Assembly (NCBI RefSeq): GCF_004340665.1 | Contig: NZ_SLWO01000005.1 | Span: forward strand, 336,614 to 400,613 | From: Pedobacter psychrotolerans | GTDB lineage: Bacteria; Bacteroidota; Bacteroidia; Sphingobacteriales; Sphingobacteriaceae | Reading direction: 5' to 3' | Length of the DNA stretch: 64,000 bases | Part shown: positions 44,464-54,773 of the stretch, in pieces | Position numbering within the stretch: position 1 is the first letter of the stretch | Layout: the number at the start of each line of letters is the position of its first letter | Program-made: the position numbers and the translations under genes | Notes under the pieces: model-generated | What the model saw: only the letters and a program-made list of their open reading frames with translations | Told to the model about the DNA's origin: nothing | The model's database searches: none

Positions 44464-44967
44464 TTAAGCTAGTTTTAAATTTTTATCATAATTGATCACC
44501 AGATCATCTGTCAGCTTAACCATAAATAGTTCGTTAAAATTCTCTTTAGAATGATAACTTAGAATTAAGTAATCGTTGGTGGTTTTGTGCAAAATCATTT
44601 TTGGACTCGTATAAGTTATCTCCAAAACATGGGCAGCTTTATTTAATAGGTCTGAGGAAAGAATATGAAGTTCGACCCAATCGAAGAGAATGGATTGCCC
44701 CTGCGAATCAATCAATTCGGGCATTTTATTTTTTAAAGAAATCAGTGTATCCATTACAGATGATTCCAGTTTTTGATGCAAAGAATAAGCTTTCGCATTT
44801 TCTTTCAACATTTGAGAAAAGGTATGCGAGCGTTTATCTTGAGCATAAGGCTTAGATCTTTTTTGAAATTCGCGATACGTATTGTGAAATATGCTGCGTT
44901 CAAAATCAGTTCTGCACATGAAGTTAATATATTGTTTTGAACTGAGGTTAATGTAAGCTAAAGCCAT
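44464..44967 (-). CDS. Uncharacterised protein
   Basis: A 167-residue soluble protein with no motif that I recognise. Residues up to about 70 are helical and charged (FQKRSKPYAQDKRSHTFSQML); the rest looks alpha/beta. It has no signal peptide or membrane segment. It stands alone between the cold-shock gene and meaB. It could be a lineage-specific protein; base composition is like its neighbours. Confidence 0.6.
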   Translation of the reverse strand: MALAYINLSSKQYINFMCRTDFERSIFHNTYREFQKRSKPYAQDKRSHTFSQMLKENAKAYSLHQKLESSVMDTLISLKNKMPELIDSQGQSILFDWVELHILSSDLLNKAAHVLEITYTSPKMILHKTTNDYLILSYHSKENFNELFMVKLTDDLVINYDKNLKLA

Positions 44968-45158
44968 ATAACTGTTTTATTACTGATTCAAATACGAATA
45001 ATTGACTATTAAGTTTACCACTATTAGTCAATCGATAAACGGTTAAATAACAAGCATATTATGAACATGCGTAAACGTTATTTCTAAATGAAAACGATAA
45101 AACTTTGTAATTCGCTTCAATAGCTGAAAAATTAAATGGATACTGAACTTTTAGTCAC

Positions 45159-46061
45159 TTATAACCCATCAACGAAGTTATCCGCGAAACGATAAATATT
45201 AAAATCTGCTTGTTGCAATGCCGTTTGAATATCTGCTGTAAGCTTCTTTTTGTCAACATTACGCATTTTATAGTTCTGAATAAGTTTCCAGGCTTTCTCT
45301 GCAAAAAGAAATTCTTGCCGTTGGTTAATATTGGCAATTGGTTCCATAATCCAGTTCCCTAATGCATCAACGCCAATATCTTTATCAGCTACCGTTTTTA
45401 AAACCGGAATTAACTTTACGCCCTGATGAACCATTTTTTTTAGGTTACTAGCGAAATTATCAGCTCCTTCTCTATCGGCTTTGTTAACCACAAAACAGTC
45501 AGCAATTTCCATCAATCCTGATTTGATATGCTGAACATCATCCCCTGATTCCGGAACCAGAACCACAATTGTTTTATCGGCTAAACCAGCAATTTCTACT
45601 TCAGATTGCCCGACACCAACAGTTTCGATAAGAATAAGATCAAAATTTGATGCTTTTAGAACATCAACCATCTCAATTGTTTTTGCGGAAATGCCACCCA
45701 ACGCACCTCTGGTAGCTAAAGATCGAATAAAAACATTGGGATTATTAAACTGTCCGGCCATCCTGATTCGGTCGCCAAGTAACGAACCAAAATTAAATGG
45801 GGAGGTTGGATCGATTGCCAAAATGGCAATCCTTTTATTTTTAAGGGTAAAAAAGTTAATTATGGAATTTACCAGCGTACTTTTGCCTGCACCTGGAGGC
45901 CCGGTAATGCCAATTACAGGAGTTGATGAACGACTGTTCAAATTTTTGAGAATAGAATCTGCTGGCGAAAGATCATTTTCAACAAGCGTTAATGTTCTTG
46001 CCAAAACCTTGTAATTGCCTTGTTTTACTTCGCTTAAAATGGATAGGGAGGTATTATTCAT
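45159..46061 (-). CDS. meaB: Methylmalonyl-CoA mutase-associated GTPase MeaB
   Basis: A 300-residue G3E-family GTPase with P-loop GPPGAGKST, the switch motifs, and the base-recognition NKAD. MeaB/ArgK proteins load and protect the adenosylcobalamin cofactor of methylmalonyl-CoA mutase. I set the start at 46061 (MNNTSLSIL) because the longer frame to 46106 adds an implausible hydrophobic prefix. The mutase genes are not in the window, but the gene is commonly separate in Bacteroidota. Confidence 0.94.
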   Translation of the reverse strand: MNNTSLSILSEVKQGNYKVLARTLTLVENDLSPADSILKNLNSRSSTPVIGITGPPGAGKSTLVNSIINFFTLKNKRIAILAIDPTSPFNFGSLLGDRIRMAGQFNNPNVFIRSLATRGALGGISAKTIEMVDVLKASNFDLILIETVGVGQSEVEIAGLADKTIVVLVPESGDDVQHIKSGLMEIADCFVVNKADREGADNFASNLKKMVHQGVKLIPVLKTVADKDIGVDALGNWIMEPIANINQRQEFLFAEKAWKLIQNYKMRNVDKKKLTADIQTALQQADFNIYRFADNFVDGL

Positions 46062-46070
46062 CAATAAAAC

Positions 46071-46078
46071 TATCTTTG
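46071..46078 (+). promoter_or_regulatory. -7 box (TATCTTTG) upstream of the glycosyltransferase cluster
   Basis: An exact TAnnTTTG match on the plus strand, 138 bases before the ATG at 46216, with no clear -33. It may be the first promoter of the polysaccharide cluster. Confidence 0.4.
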
Positions 46079-46215
46079 TACAAATTAACAAAATAATCAG
46101 CCACAAAGCGCAAACAACTAAGACGGAATGAAACCATCATCATTTACCAAAACCCGCAGGAAACTTATCAGCAAATCATGATAGCTTCATTACCGTTAAA
46201 AACATATTTGAACAG

Positions 46216-47094
46216 ATGAAAGTTACTGGGTTTACCTTTTTAAGAAATGCAGTCGCAAACGATTATCCTGCAAAGGAAGCCATACTTTCTGTTCTCCCCT
46301 TGTGTGATGATTTTGTGATAGCCCTAGGGAATTCTACTGACGAGACAACAGAATTAATCAAAAGCATAGATTCAAAAAAAATCCGCATTATTGACACGGT
46401 TTGGGATGAATCTATCCGTGAAGACGGACGGGTTTTTGCTGATGAAACCAATAAAGCCATCGCAGCTATTTCGAAAGATACGGACTGGATGATTTATATT
46501 CAGGGAGATGAAGCCATTCATGAAGATTATCTTCCATTAATTAGAAAAGAAATGGAGTTAGCACTAGGTAACAATGATGTCGAAGCACTCCTGTTAAAAT
46601 ACAAACACTTTTATGCTTCATACGATTACCTCGCTGAATCGAGACGCTGGTATAGAAGGGAAGTTAGAATCTTAAAAAACTTACCAGGAATTCACTCTTA
46701 TCGCGATGCACAAGGCTTTAGGATTGATAACAGAAAACTGAAAGTTAAATTAATTGATGCTTATGTTTACCATTACGGCTGGGTAAAACCACCTAAAGGC
46801 TTACAGGGAAAAGTTCGGAATTTCAATCAGTTTTATCAAACAGAAGAGTGGATTGAAGAAAATTATCCCGTTCAGGAAACGTTTGATATGCACAATGCAG
46901 ATCGGTTAGTGCATTTTAGAGGTACTCATCCCAAAGTGATGGAACAAAGAATTGCGGCTGCAAACTGGAAATTTGAAAAGGATTTAACTAAAGAAACGCC
47001 TAAAATGAATTTCAGAAGAAAACTCTTGCAAAAAATTGAAGATTTGACAGGGCTGCGTCTTTTTGAATATCGTAATTATAAAATTGTGAAGTAA
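46216..47094 (+). CDS. Glycosyltransferase, GT2-like
   Basis: A 292-residue cytoplasmic enzyme. It has GT2-like features with substitutions: a GFTFLRNAV start, GNSTDET in place of the usual VDDGS, and QGDEAIHED in the place of the DXD motif. Similar proteins are found in LPS/polysaccharide loci. It opens the polysaccharide cluster 46216-57263; the donor and acceptor sugars are unknown. Confidence 0.8.
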   Translation: MKVTGFTFLRNAVANDYPAKEAILSVLPLCDDFVIALGNSTDETTELIKSIDSKKIRIIDTVWDESIREDGRVFADETNKAIAAISKDTDWMIYIQGDEAIHEDYLPLIRKEMELALGNNDVEALLLKYKHFYASYDYLAESRRWYRREVRILKNLPGIHSYRDAQGFRIDNRKLKVKLIDAYVYHYGWVKPPKGLQGKVRNFNQFYQTEEWIEENYPVQETFDMHNADRLVHFRGTHPKVMEQRIAAANWKFEKDLTKETPKMNFRRKLLQKIEDLTGLRLFEYRNYKIVK

Positions 47095-47151
47095 ATGCAG
47101 AAAAAAAGCTCACCATATTTACTCAACTTTTAAACTAAAAGTATATTATTA

Positions 47152-48210
47152 ATGAAAAAACCTTCAGTTCTTGTCACTTTTGATTCTATGAAAGATGCCA
47201 ATTGTGGCTATTTCTCGTTTGGAAAAGGACTTGGCGATGCATTGATTCAACAAAATAAAGGAAAATTTAAATTAAATTTTTATTTATTTAAGCAGACACA
47301 ATACCTTTTCAATGGTCTGGTTGATATTTTATATCTTTCCAAACTTGACCGACTGTTTTTTAGAAAAAAAAATGAATTTGAGGTTGTTCACCTATCTGAT
47401 CAAACTTGCAGGTTGAGGCCCAGTAAGGTAAATGCTAAAAAGATAATGACCATTCATGATATGAATAAGGTTCATTTAAAATTCAGCAGACCTCATCGTA
47501 TTAAAGTCTATTTAAAGAAGTTGGGAAAACTTATCTCACAATGTGATAAAATTGTTTGTATATCTCAATTTGTAGCCAATGATGTAAAGTACTATTTCCC
47601 TGAAGCTAAAGATAAGATCAGTGTAATTTATAATGGAGCAGATAAATTGATCTCTGATGAAAATCATCAGCCCTTGTTTAAACCAACCAAAAAGTTTCTT
47701 TTTACCATTGGTTTATTATCAGTTCAGAAAGGATTTCATTTATTACCAGCTTTATTAGAAAATAATGATTTTGAATTGATTATAGCTGGTAAAGAAACCC
47801 CACATAAACAACGTATTTTAGAAGAAGCTGAAAGATACAACTGTGTAGATCGGGTACACATCATCGGACAGATTAGTGATGAAGATAAGGCTTGGTATTA
47901 TAAAAATTGCAGTGCTTTTTTATTCCCCTCAATAGCCGAAGGTTTTGGATTACCTGTTATCGAAGCTTTATATTTCGGTAAACCAGTATTTCTTTCAAAA
48001 TTCACATCTTTACCAGAAGTAGGCGGCGACGCTGCCTATTATTTTGATAATTTTGAAGCTGAACATATGCATAATGTGTTTACTAATGGTATGAAAGATT
48101 TTGTTCAAAGAAATAGATCAAAAGAAATGGTTATTCAGGCGGAGAAGTTTTCTTGGGATATTGCCGCAAGTCAGTATCTAAGTCTGTACAAGGAATACAT
48201 TGAAAAATAA
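47152..48210 (+). CDS. Glycosyltransferase family 4
   Basis: A 352-residue GT-B fold enzyme. The C-terminal donor-binding domain is clear: FTIGLLSVQKGFHLL, the E-x7-E-type motif FPSIAEGFGLPVIEAL, and TSLPEVGGDAA. These retaining transferases build polysaccharide or LPS core chains. It is followed 6 bases later by a DUF5672-like gene and is in the same operon. The sugar is unknown. Confidence 0.92.
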   Translation: MKKPSVLVTFDSMKDANCGYFSFGKGLGDALIQQNKGKFKLNFYLFKQTQYLFNGLVDILYLSKLDRLFFRKKNEFEVVHLSDQTCRLRPSKVNAKKIMTIHDMNKVHLKFSRPHRIKVYLKKLGKLISQCDKIVCISQFVANDVKYYFPEAKDKISVIYNGADKLISDENHQPLFKPTKKFLFTIGLLSVQKGFHLLPALLENNDFELIIAGKETPHKQRILEEAERYNCVDRVHIIGQISDEDKAWYYKNCSAFLFPSIAEGFGLPVIEALYFGKPVFLSKFTSLPEVGGDAAYYFDNFEAEHMHNVFTNGMKDFVQRNRSKEMVIQAEKFSWDIAASQYLSLYKEYIEK

Positions 48211-48216
48211 ACGGTA

Positions 48217-49017
48217 TTGAAGAAAGTTGCAATAGTAATTCCATTTTATAGAAATGAGATATCTTATTATGAAAAGATTTCATTAATACAGTGTGAAAAA
48301 GTTTTAGGCAATCACGATAAGATAGCAATAAAACCAATGGATCTTAATCTACCAGATGAAACCAAACTATTAAACTTTCACCATACCGTTAGTTTCAGTA
48401 ATAACTATTTCAGAAGTATCTCAGGCTATAATAAATTAATGTTATCAGCTGAGTTTTATAAGGAATTCCTTGAGTATGAGTATATCTTGATTTATCAGAT
48501 GGACTGTTTTGTTTTTTCCGATCAATTGGATTTCTGGTGTAACCAAAATTGGGATTATATTGGTGCTCCATGGATCAGGAAAACTTATCATAAAAGCCCT
48601 CTCGGACTATACTTTCTAAAAATAAAACAGAATATCAGCTCGCATTTTAATTTTTCTGAGAATAATCAACCCAACCAATATCAGTTAAATAATCAAGTTG
48701 GCAATGGTGGCTTTTCATTAAGGCGTGTTCATAAATTTTATAATTTATGCCTATTGATGCAACCTGTGATTAATCAATATCTATCATCTATTGGTAATTT
48801 GCATAATGAAGATGTTTTTTGGAGTATCGAGGTTAATAGAGAAAAGAGAATTTTAAACATCCCGGGTTGCGAAAAAGCCTTAAAATTTGCAGTGGAAGTG
48901 CCACCGATAAGACTTAAATATTTGCAAGAAAAAGACTTACCATTTGGTTGCCATGATTGGGATCGATATGCAGACTATTGGCGCACAATATTTAGCAAAT
49001 TGGACTACAAAATCTAG
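48217..49017 (+). CDS. DUF5672-like glycosyltransferase
   Basis: A 266-residue protein with a GT-A-like beginning (VAIVIPFYRNE) and the family-typical ILIYQMDCFVF...WDYIGAPW and VGNGGFSLR motifs, which resemble DUF5672 proteins. The likely start is TTG at 48217, giving (M)KKVAIVIPFY; no ATG lies in frame before this strand. The upstream gene stops 6 bases earlier, so translational coupling may support the weak start. It is part of the same operon; the substrate is unknown. Confidence 0.82.
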   Translation: MKKVAIVIPFYRNEISYYEKISLIQCEKVLGNHDKIAIKPMDLNLPDETKLLNFHHTVSFSNNYFRSISGYNKLMLSAEFYKEFLEYEYILIYQMDCFVFSDQLDFWCNQNWDYIGAPWIRKTYHKSPLGLYFLKIKQNISSHFNFSENNQPNQYQLNNQVGNGGFSLRRVHKFYNLCLLMQPVINQYLSSIGNLHNEDVFWSIEVNREKRILNIPGCEKALKFAVEVPPIRLKYLQEKDLPFGCHDWDRYADYWRTIFSKLDYKI

Positions 49018-49082
49018 TATCAAGTCAAATGTAATTTAATCCATTCTATAAAACCTTTCAGATAGGTTTTATTAGAAAACCG

Positions 49083-49090
49083 TACATTTG
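49083..49090 (+). promoter_or_regulatory. -7 box (TACATTTG) before the ABC exporter gene
   Basis: An exact TAnnTTTG match 73 bases before the ATG at 49164, in a 146-base gap. No clear -33 partner was seen. Confidence 0.45.
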
Positions 49091-49163
49091 CCTAGTTTTA
49101 TTTAATATTTTTCAGGAGAAATTTTAAACTGCTGTTTAGACTTATCATATACATTTTTCATAA

Positions 49164-50999
49164 ATGAAAATTTACTTTCGCTTATTATCGTTTGCAAAAC
49201 CAATTGAGAGGTTCGCTATTCCATATGTGATTGCAACATTATTATCTATTCTGTTTGGAACATTTAACCTGGCGCTTTTATCACCATTATTTGAAACTTT
49301 ATTAAATGCAAATAAACCTGCACCTAAAACACCTACACTTACTGATAAAGCTACTGAATCATTCAGTTTACTAGGGAAACTTCGAGAACTGGTTACCGAT
49401 TCAATAGCCAAAAATTCGATTGAAAAGACTTTACTTTACGTATGCGCAATCATCGTGATATCTGTTCTATTATCGAACCTATTCAGGTATTTTTCTCAAC
49501 GTTACATGGAAGATTTAAGGGTACATACATTATTGAATTTTAGAAAGAGGGTCTTTGATAATGTGATGAATTTGCATGTAGGCTTTTTTAGTAATGAGCG
49601 CAAGGGTGACATTATTTCAAAAGTAGCTTCTGATGTTCAGGTGGTACAATTCACAGTAACCAATACACTGCAAGTGGTTTTTAAAGAACCCGTTACTTTA
49701 ATTGTATATGTAGTTTTATTATTTAATATTTCTGCTAAACTTACATTATTCTCGCTTTTAGTAATTCCTATTTCTGCTTTTATCATTAGTAAAATCGTGA
49801 AAAGGTTAAAACAACAGGCAAAGGAAGCTCATGAGTCTTTTGCAAAAATGATTGGTTTTTTAGATGAAGCTTTAAGCGGTATAAAAATAATTAAAGCTTT
49901 TAATGCAACGGAAAGAACAAAAGATAAATTCAATAATGAAAATATCTTCTATTCTAATTTAAACCGGAAAATGGTAAGAAGACAGCAATTAGGTTCCCCG
50001 GTTTCTGAATTTTTAGGTGTTTTGATGATCGCTATTATTGTTTGGTATGGTGGAAGTTTAATATTACATAACGATAAAAATGCACTCGCAGCTGCAGATT
50101 TTATAGCCTACATTGCTATTTTTTCTCAAGTGATGCGCCCGGCTAAAGCATTAACTGATTCGTTTAGTGGTATTCATTCAGGAATTGCTGCCGGAGAACG
50201 CGTTTTAGAATTGATCGACACCAAACCAGAAATGGTTAATAAAATCGATGCAATAAGTATCACCAAGTTTAATAAGGCCTTAGTTTTAGATAATGTAGCT
50301 TTTAGTTATGGAGAAAAACAAATTCTAAAGAATATAAATCTTGAAATAAACAAAGGTCAAACGATTGCTTTAGTTGGTCCTTCTGGTGGTGGAAAAAGTA
50401 CATTGATGGATCTAATTCCCAGGTTTCATGATCCTAAATCTGGAGTAATCAAAATTGATGGCTTAGATTATAGAGATGTCAAAATTGAAGATCTCCGTTC
50501 ACAAATGGGTACGGTTAACCAAGAATCTTTTTTATTTAATGACACCATTTTTAATAACATTGCGTTTGCCAAACCAAATGCAACAGAAGAAGAAGTTGTA
50601 GCTGCTGCAAAAATTGCCAATGCTCATGAATTCATTTTGAATACAGAAAATGGTTATCAATCTTCTGTAGGAGATCGGGGTAATAAATTATCTGGTGGAC
50701 AAAGGCAACGTGTGTGTATCGCCAGGGCAGTTTTGGCCAATCCGCCAATTATGTTATTAGATGAAGCAACCTCTGCGTTAGATACGGAATCGGAAAAACT
50801 GGTTCAGGATGCGCTGAACAATTTAATGAAGAACCGGACATCGATCGTAATTGCTCACCGTTTAAGTACCATACAACATGCAGATAAAATTGTGGTGATT
50901 GATAAAGGCGAGGTGGTAGAAACCGGAAGCCATGCAGAATTGATTAAACAAAATGGTCTGTATAGAAGGTTGATCGACATGCAAGCATTTAATGATTAA
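49164..50999 (+). CDS. MsbA-like ABC exporter (membrane and ATPase domains fused)
   Basis: A 611-residue half-transporter: six membrane segments in the first ~330 residues, then an ATPase domain with Walker A GPSGGGKST, signature LSGGQRQR and Walker B IMLLDEATSALD. It works as a homodimer and probably flips a lipid-linked glycan or lipid A core. Its setting among glycosyltransferases supports a role in export of the cluster's product. The next gene starts 8 bases before its stop. Confidence 0.94.
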   Translation: MKIYFRLLSFAKPIERFAIPYVIATLLSILFGTFNLALLSPLFETLLNANKPAPKTPTLTDKATESFSLLGKLRELVTDSIAKNSIEKTLLYVCAIIVISVLLSNLFRYFSQRYMEDLRVHTLLNFRKRVFDNVMNLHVGFFSNERKGDIISKVASDVQVVQFTVTNTLQVVFKEPVTLIVYVVLLFNISAKLTLFSLLVIPISAFIISKIVKRLKQQAKEAHESFAKMIGFLDEALSGIKIIKAFNATERTKDKFNNENIFYSNLNRKMVRRQQLGSPVSEFLGVLMIAIIVWYGGSLILHNDKNALAAADFIAYIAIFSQVMRPAKALTDSFSGIHSGIAAGERVLELIDTKPEMVNKIDAISITKFNKALVLDNVAFSYGEKQILKNINLEINKGQTIALVGPSGGGKSTLMDLIPRFHDPKSGVIKIDGLDYRDVKIEDLRSQMGTVNQESFLFNDTIFNNIAFAKPNATEEEVVAAAKIANAHEFILNTENGYQSSVGDRGNKLSGGQRQRVCIARAVLANPPIMLLDEATSALDTESEKLVQDALNNLMKNRTSIVIAHRLSTIQHADKIVVIDKGEVVETGSHAELIKQNGLYRRLIDMQAFND

Positions 51000-51966
51000 T
51001 AGTCTTCAAAATGGCATGGTTTCAATAATTATTCCTACTTTTAATTACGGACACTTAATAGCAGAGACCTTAAATTGCCTACAGGCACAAACCTATCAGT
51101 TTTGGGAGGCAATTATTATTGATGATGGCTCAAACGACGATACAGAAGTTGTAGTTGAATCTTTTATAAAAATTGACCCTAGATTTTCGTATATAAGACA
51201 GGCTAACCAAGGCGTTGCGGTAGCTAGAAATCTTGGATTGAAGCTAGCAGAAGGAGATTTTATACAATTTCTAGATGCTGACGATCTCATCTCAGAAAAC
51301 AAAATAGAGTTACAAATTAACTATCTTAAAGAAAATATTGCAGTTGACATCTGCGTTGTCAATACAAAATTTTTCAATAGCCAAAATAAATCAAAACTCT
51401 ACACAGATTTTGCATTGAGAAACAAAACTTTTATACCCGAAATTTATGGCTCTGGTTACACTTTAATTTCTGATTTTTTAAAACGTAATCCATTAGTAAT
51501 ACAAAGCCCACTATTTAGAAAGAGTGTAATTGATAAAATTGGCAGCTTTAAAAATGGAATGCATTATTTGGAAGATTGGGATTTTTGGTTTAGAGCTGCC
51601 TCTGCTAATTTATGTTTTGGATTTTTAAAAAATGACTCAGCCTTGGCATTAGTTCGTGTTCATTCGCAGAGTGCTACGCAACAGTCAATTAAAATTATAG
51701 AAGCTGAGATTTTATTTAGAGATCTTGCAAAAAATAATCTTCTCAAATCAGGTTTAAGTGATTCTCAAAAAAAGGACCTTATTACCGAGAACGATAAGCT
51801 TCGAATTGATACCTATAAAAAAATAATGGCGCAGACTTATCTTTATGAACTGAAAAAATTCGTTCAATATTATAAGGAGATAAATAATACAATGTCTTTT
51901 TTAAAAGCACTTCTTAAAGCCTTAAATATCAAAAGAAAAACTATTTACTCTAAGAAAAAGGTTTAA
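50992..51966 (+). CDS. Glycosyltransferase family 2
   Basis: A 324-residue GT-A enzyme with VSIIIPTFNYG, IDDGSNDDT and QFLDADD motifs in the expected order. The C-terminal ~100 residues are helical and Lys-rich, perhaps for membrane contact. It overlaps the ABC exporter gene by 8 bases. Substrate unknown. Confidence 0.93.
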   Translation: MINSLQNGMVSIIIPTFNYGHLIAETLNCLQAQTYQFWEAIIIDDGSNDDTEVVVESFIKIDPRFSYIRQANQGVAVARNLGLKLAEGDFIQFLDADDLISENKIELQINYLKENIAVDICVVNTKFFNSQNKSKLYTDFALRNKTFIPEIYGSGYTLISDFLKRNPLVIQSPLFRKSVIDKIGSFKNGMHYLEDWDFWFRAASANLCFGFLKNDSALALVRVHSQSATQQSIKIIEAEILFRDLAKNNLLKSGLSDSQKKDLITENDKLRIDTYKKIMAQTYLYELKKFVQYYKEINNTMSFLKALLKALNIKRKTIYSKKKV

Positions 51967-51987
51967 GTATAATATCTGAAAATAACA

Positions 51988-52767
51988 ATGAGTACAATTT
52001 CGCCTACTAAAATAGATGTAATTATTTTAAGTTACGCAAAAACTGAGGTTTTGAAGCAAATGACTGAACAAGGAATCAAATCTTTGGTTAATTCAGAATC
52101 TCATGATAAAATTTTATTCAATATTATCGTAGTTGAGTCCGAACGTAGTCTTGAACCATTTAATTATGCTAACTCCAAAACAGTTTATCCTAAGGAAACA
52201 TTTGGCTATCATAAATACATGAATATTGGAATTAAATTCACAAAAAACCCATTCGTATGTATTTGCAATAACGATTTGCTCTTCCATCCTAATTGGGCTA
52301 CAGAAATCTTAAAAGCATTCGAAAAAAATCAGGAATTAGAGAGTGCTAGCCCTATCTGCTCGATTCACCATCCTAAAATTGGTATTTCACTAAATACAGG
52401 TTTACACATTGGATATGAAGTTAGGAAAGAAGTGGCGGGGTGGTGCTTATTTTTTAAAAGAAGTAATTTAGAAAAAACGGGGCTTTTGGATGAAAAATTT
52501 ACTTTTTGGTATGCGGACAATGATTATGCTACTACACTTGAAAAGCATAAAATTAAACACGCTTTAGTAACTACTTCAATAGTAGATCACCTTGAAAGTA
52601 AAACACTGAAAACTTTCGAATTGGAAGAACAAATGAAAATGACCACAAGGGAACGCTTTTATTACGAATACAAATGGGGAAGACGGGGCTATTTTTCATA
52701 TTTAAACAGATTATTTAAAGCAAAAAGAGAAATCAATCGACAGATTAAGAAATCGCGAAACGTTTAA
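51988..52767 (+). CDS. Glycosyltransferase, GT2-like
   Basis: A 259-residue protein with GT2-like order: VIILSYAKTE near the N-terminus, VESERS in the DDGS position, CICNNDLLF as the DXD region, and WYADNDYATTLE near residues 170-185 as the acceptor loop. It is AT-rich like the rest of the cluster. Its 3' end overlaps the convergent gene by 23 bases (52745-52767). Confidence 0.85.
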   Translation: MSTISPTKIDVIILSYAKTEVLKQMTEQGIKSLVNSESHDKILFNIIVVESERSLEPFNYANSKTVYPKETFGYHKYMNIGIKFTKNPFVCICNNDLLFHPNWATEILKAFEKNQELESASPICSIHHPKIGISLNTGLHIGYEVRKEVAGWCLFFKRSNLEKTGLLDEKFTFWYADNDYATTLEKHKIKHALVTTSIVDHLESKTLKTFELEEQMKMTTRERFYYEYKWGRRGYFSYLNRLFKAKREINRQIKKSRNV

Positions 52768-53644
52768 GCGCATACTTAGTAGCTTTTGCAATTAGTGTTA
52801 AATAAAAATCTATAGTCACTAGTTTAGAAGCTTTGCTTGCTTGAATTACCTGGAACATCTCTATTGATTTAAATTCCTCTCTGCACATCCTTCTAAAAAT
52901 ATTCTTAAATGCCTTTAGCTCTCCGCTTTTAAGTTTTTCATCTTCTAAATTTGTTAAATTTATCGGTAGATATTTACTCCATTTTGCATGAATCTTTAAA
53001 ATCTCTCGCAACCAATCTTTATTAAATCTACCCTCAGAAAAGTGCTCAATCAGCACTTCAAATGTAACTGCAACTCCATGGGTTTGATTAATTCCCAAAG
53101 AAAAATCTAAATCATACCCATGAAAACCTTTTAAAAGCTTTTCATCAAAAGCGTAGTTTTGTAGTGCCTCTCTTGTACAACACATCCACACTCCATCTAT
53201 GCAAACTACTTTGGCCAGTTTAGTACCGGTTTCGTTAGAATAATCTTTTGTAGTTTGCCTTTGCTCATACTTATAATTTTGAATAATATTATAATACATT
53301 ACCTCTAACGCATCAATATCATAGCAATGCCATCCAGAAGGTGATAAAGATTTATACTGGCTACCTGCTACGCCTATAAGACCAAGTTTTTTATTATCTA
53401 AAAAAATATCAGAAACAGTTTTACCCCAGTCAGTAGTATGTATTTTGATGTCCTCATGCATAAAACAAAAGATATCAAACTTCGCTTTCATTGCTCCTCG
53501 ATTGTATACTTCACAAAGCCCATTTCTACCTTCACTATTATCAAAACTGATAATTTCGAATGGGACACCTACAGTAGCTCTTATATTATCTTCAGCTCTT
53601 GCTAATAACTCTGTGCTAGTAGAGGCTATTATAATTGAAATCAT
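52745..53644 (-). CDS. Glycosyltransferase-like protein
   Basis: A 299-residue protein that resembles GT2-like enzymes: MISIIIASTS start, ISFDNSEGRNG and FCFMHEDIKI, with GFHGYDLDFSLGI in the acceptor region. I use the ATG at 53644; a longer reading to 53680 has no better start. It is downstream of another GT2 gene with a 5-base gap and forms a minus-strand pair opposed to the plus-strand operon. Confidence 0.82.
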   Translation of the reverse strand: MISIIIASTSTELLARAEDNIRATVGVPFEIISFDNSEGRNGLCEVYNRGAMKAKFDIFCFMHEDIKIHTTDWGKTVSDIFLDNKKLGLIGVAGSQYKSLSPSGWHCYDIDALEVMYYNIIQNYKYEQRQTTKDYSNETGTKLAKVVCIDGVWMCCTREALQNYAFDEKLLKGFHGYDLDFSLGINQTHGVAVTFEVLIEHFSEGRFNKDWLREILKIHAKWSKYLPINLTNLEDEKLKSGELKAFKNIFRRMCREEFKSIEMFQVIQASKASKLVTIDFYLTLIAKATKYALKRFAIS

Positions 53645-53649
53645 ATTAT

Positions 53650-54609
53650 TTAAATAAAACCCAGAACTTGAAGTTTGCATTCCAGTACATCTCTCCAGTA
53701 TCTTTTCACAATTTTAAATCTTGTTATACTTGTCAATTTCCTGCGTTTATGTAAGGGAAAAAGTATGTTATAATGATAGTAAAGAAAAAACAAAATAAAT
53801 ACCCTCTTTAATAAATTTGTTTTTTTTGAATACAGGGAAATTATTTTTCTTATAAAAGTATCATCTCTATTTTTTTTTAGGACCTTATAAAAGGTTTCCA
53901 ACTGGAATTTACAAGATTTGTATTGAATTATTGAAATGCCACCTATTGAATTAGATGATGAAACCTCTTTTTGAATTACTGAATTAGAATGAACACGATA
54001 ACTTGTTAGCACTTTATCAAGAAATATTATTTGCTGATTATAAGTTGCTATAAAACCAATCCACCAATCATAATAACCATGTTCTGGAAATGGCAAAGTT
54101 TGTTCAATAAAATGCGCCTTTGCTAAAATAGTGTGGCCAGCTACATAGTTATTAATAAGTATGAATCTATAATCCGAACTTGTAAAGCCAGAAGATTCAA
54201 AAAGATGTTTGCCCTGAAAAAAACCAGTTTCGTCGATTAGTCTAGAATTTGAAAATATCATCCCTTTATCGCCAATATTTGCTTTCAGTTCTTCTAATTT
54301 ATCTAAATCCCATACATCATCTTGATCGCAAATAGCAATAAATACGCCCTTTGCTAACTTAATTGCTTTCTCGAAATTTTTATTGAAACCTATATTTTCG
54401 AGATTGAAAAATAATTTTATCTGAACATAACGTGATTGATATTCAGATAAAATAGATTTTGTATTGTCATTAGAACAATCATCAACAATTATAATTTCTA
54501 TGTTTTTATAAGTCTGAGCTACCAAACTATCTAATTGGTATTTTAAATACTTTTCGCCATTATAAGTACACAATACAACTGATATTAATGGGATGTTGAA
54601 GTTGGTCAT
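53650..54609 (-). CDS. Glycosyltransferase family 2
   Basis: A 319-residue GT2 enzyme: ISVVLCTYNGEKYL, IVDDCSNDNT and AICDQDDVW in order, followed by a C-terminal region with a hydrophobic stretch (KRVFILFFLYYHYNI) that may attach it to the membrane. Start at 54609. It resembles rhamnosyl- and other dTDP-sugar transferases by motif only; the sugar is not certain. Confidence 0.92.
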   Translation of the reverse strand: MTNFNIPLISVVLCTYNGEKYLKYQLDSLVAQTYKNIEIIIVDDCSNDNTKSILSEYQSRYVQIKLFFNLENIGFNKNFEKAIKLAKGVFIAICDQDDVWDLDKLEELKANIGDKGMIFSNSRLIDETGFFQGKHLFESSGFTSSDYRFILINNYVAGHTILAKAHFIEQTLPFPEHGYYDWWIGFIATYNQQIIFLDKVLTSYRVHSNSVIQKEVSSSNSIGGISIIQYKSCKFQLETFYKVLKKNRDDTFIRKIISLYSKKTNLLKRVFILFFLYYHYNILFPLHKRRKLTSITRFKIVKRYWRDVLECKLQVLGFI

Positions 54610-54773
54610 CTTCCACGAAAATAACAATTCTATTTTTAATATTATAATACAACTTCACCTGCTTTTAATTAACAGTTTATCTCTTTAAATGCTGAAATGA
54701 TTTGGTTAATCGTCAGAAGTTGTATTTTTACAACTATAAATGATTTTGCAAATTCAAGAGATTTAAATTTTTA

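Noticed and set aside
46128..46181. 17-codon ORF before the first glycosyltransferase
   Set aside because: Very short, no ribosome site, no conserved feature.
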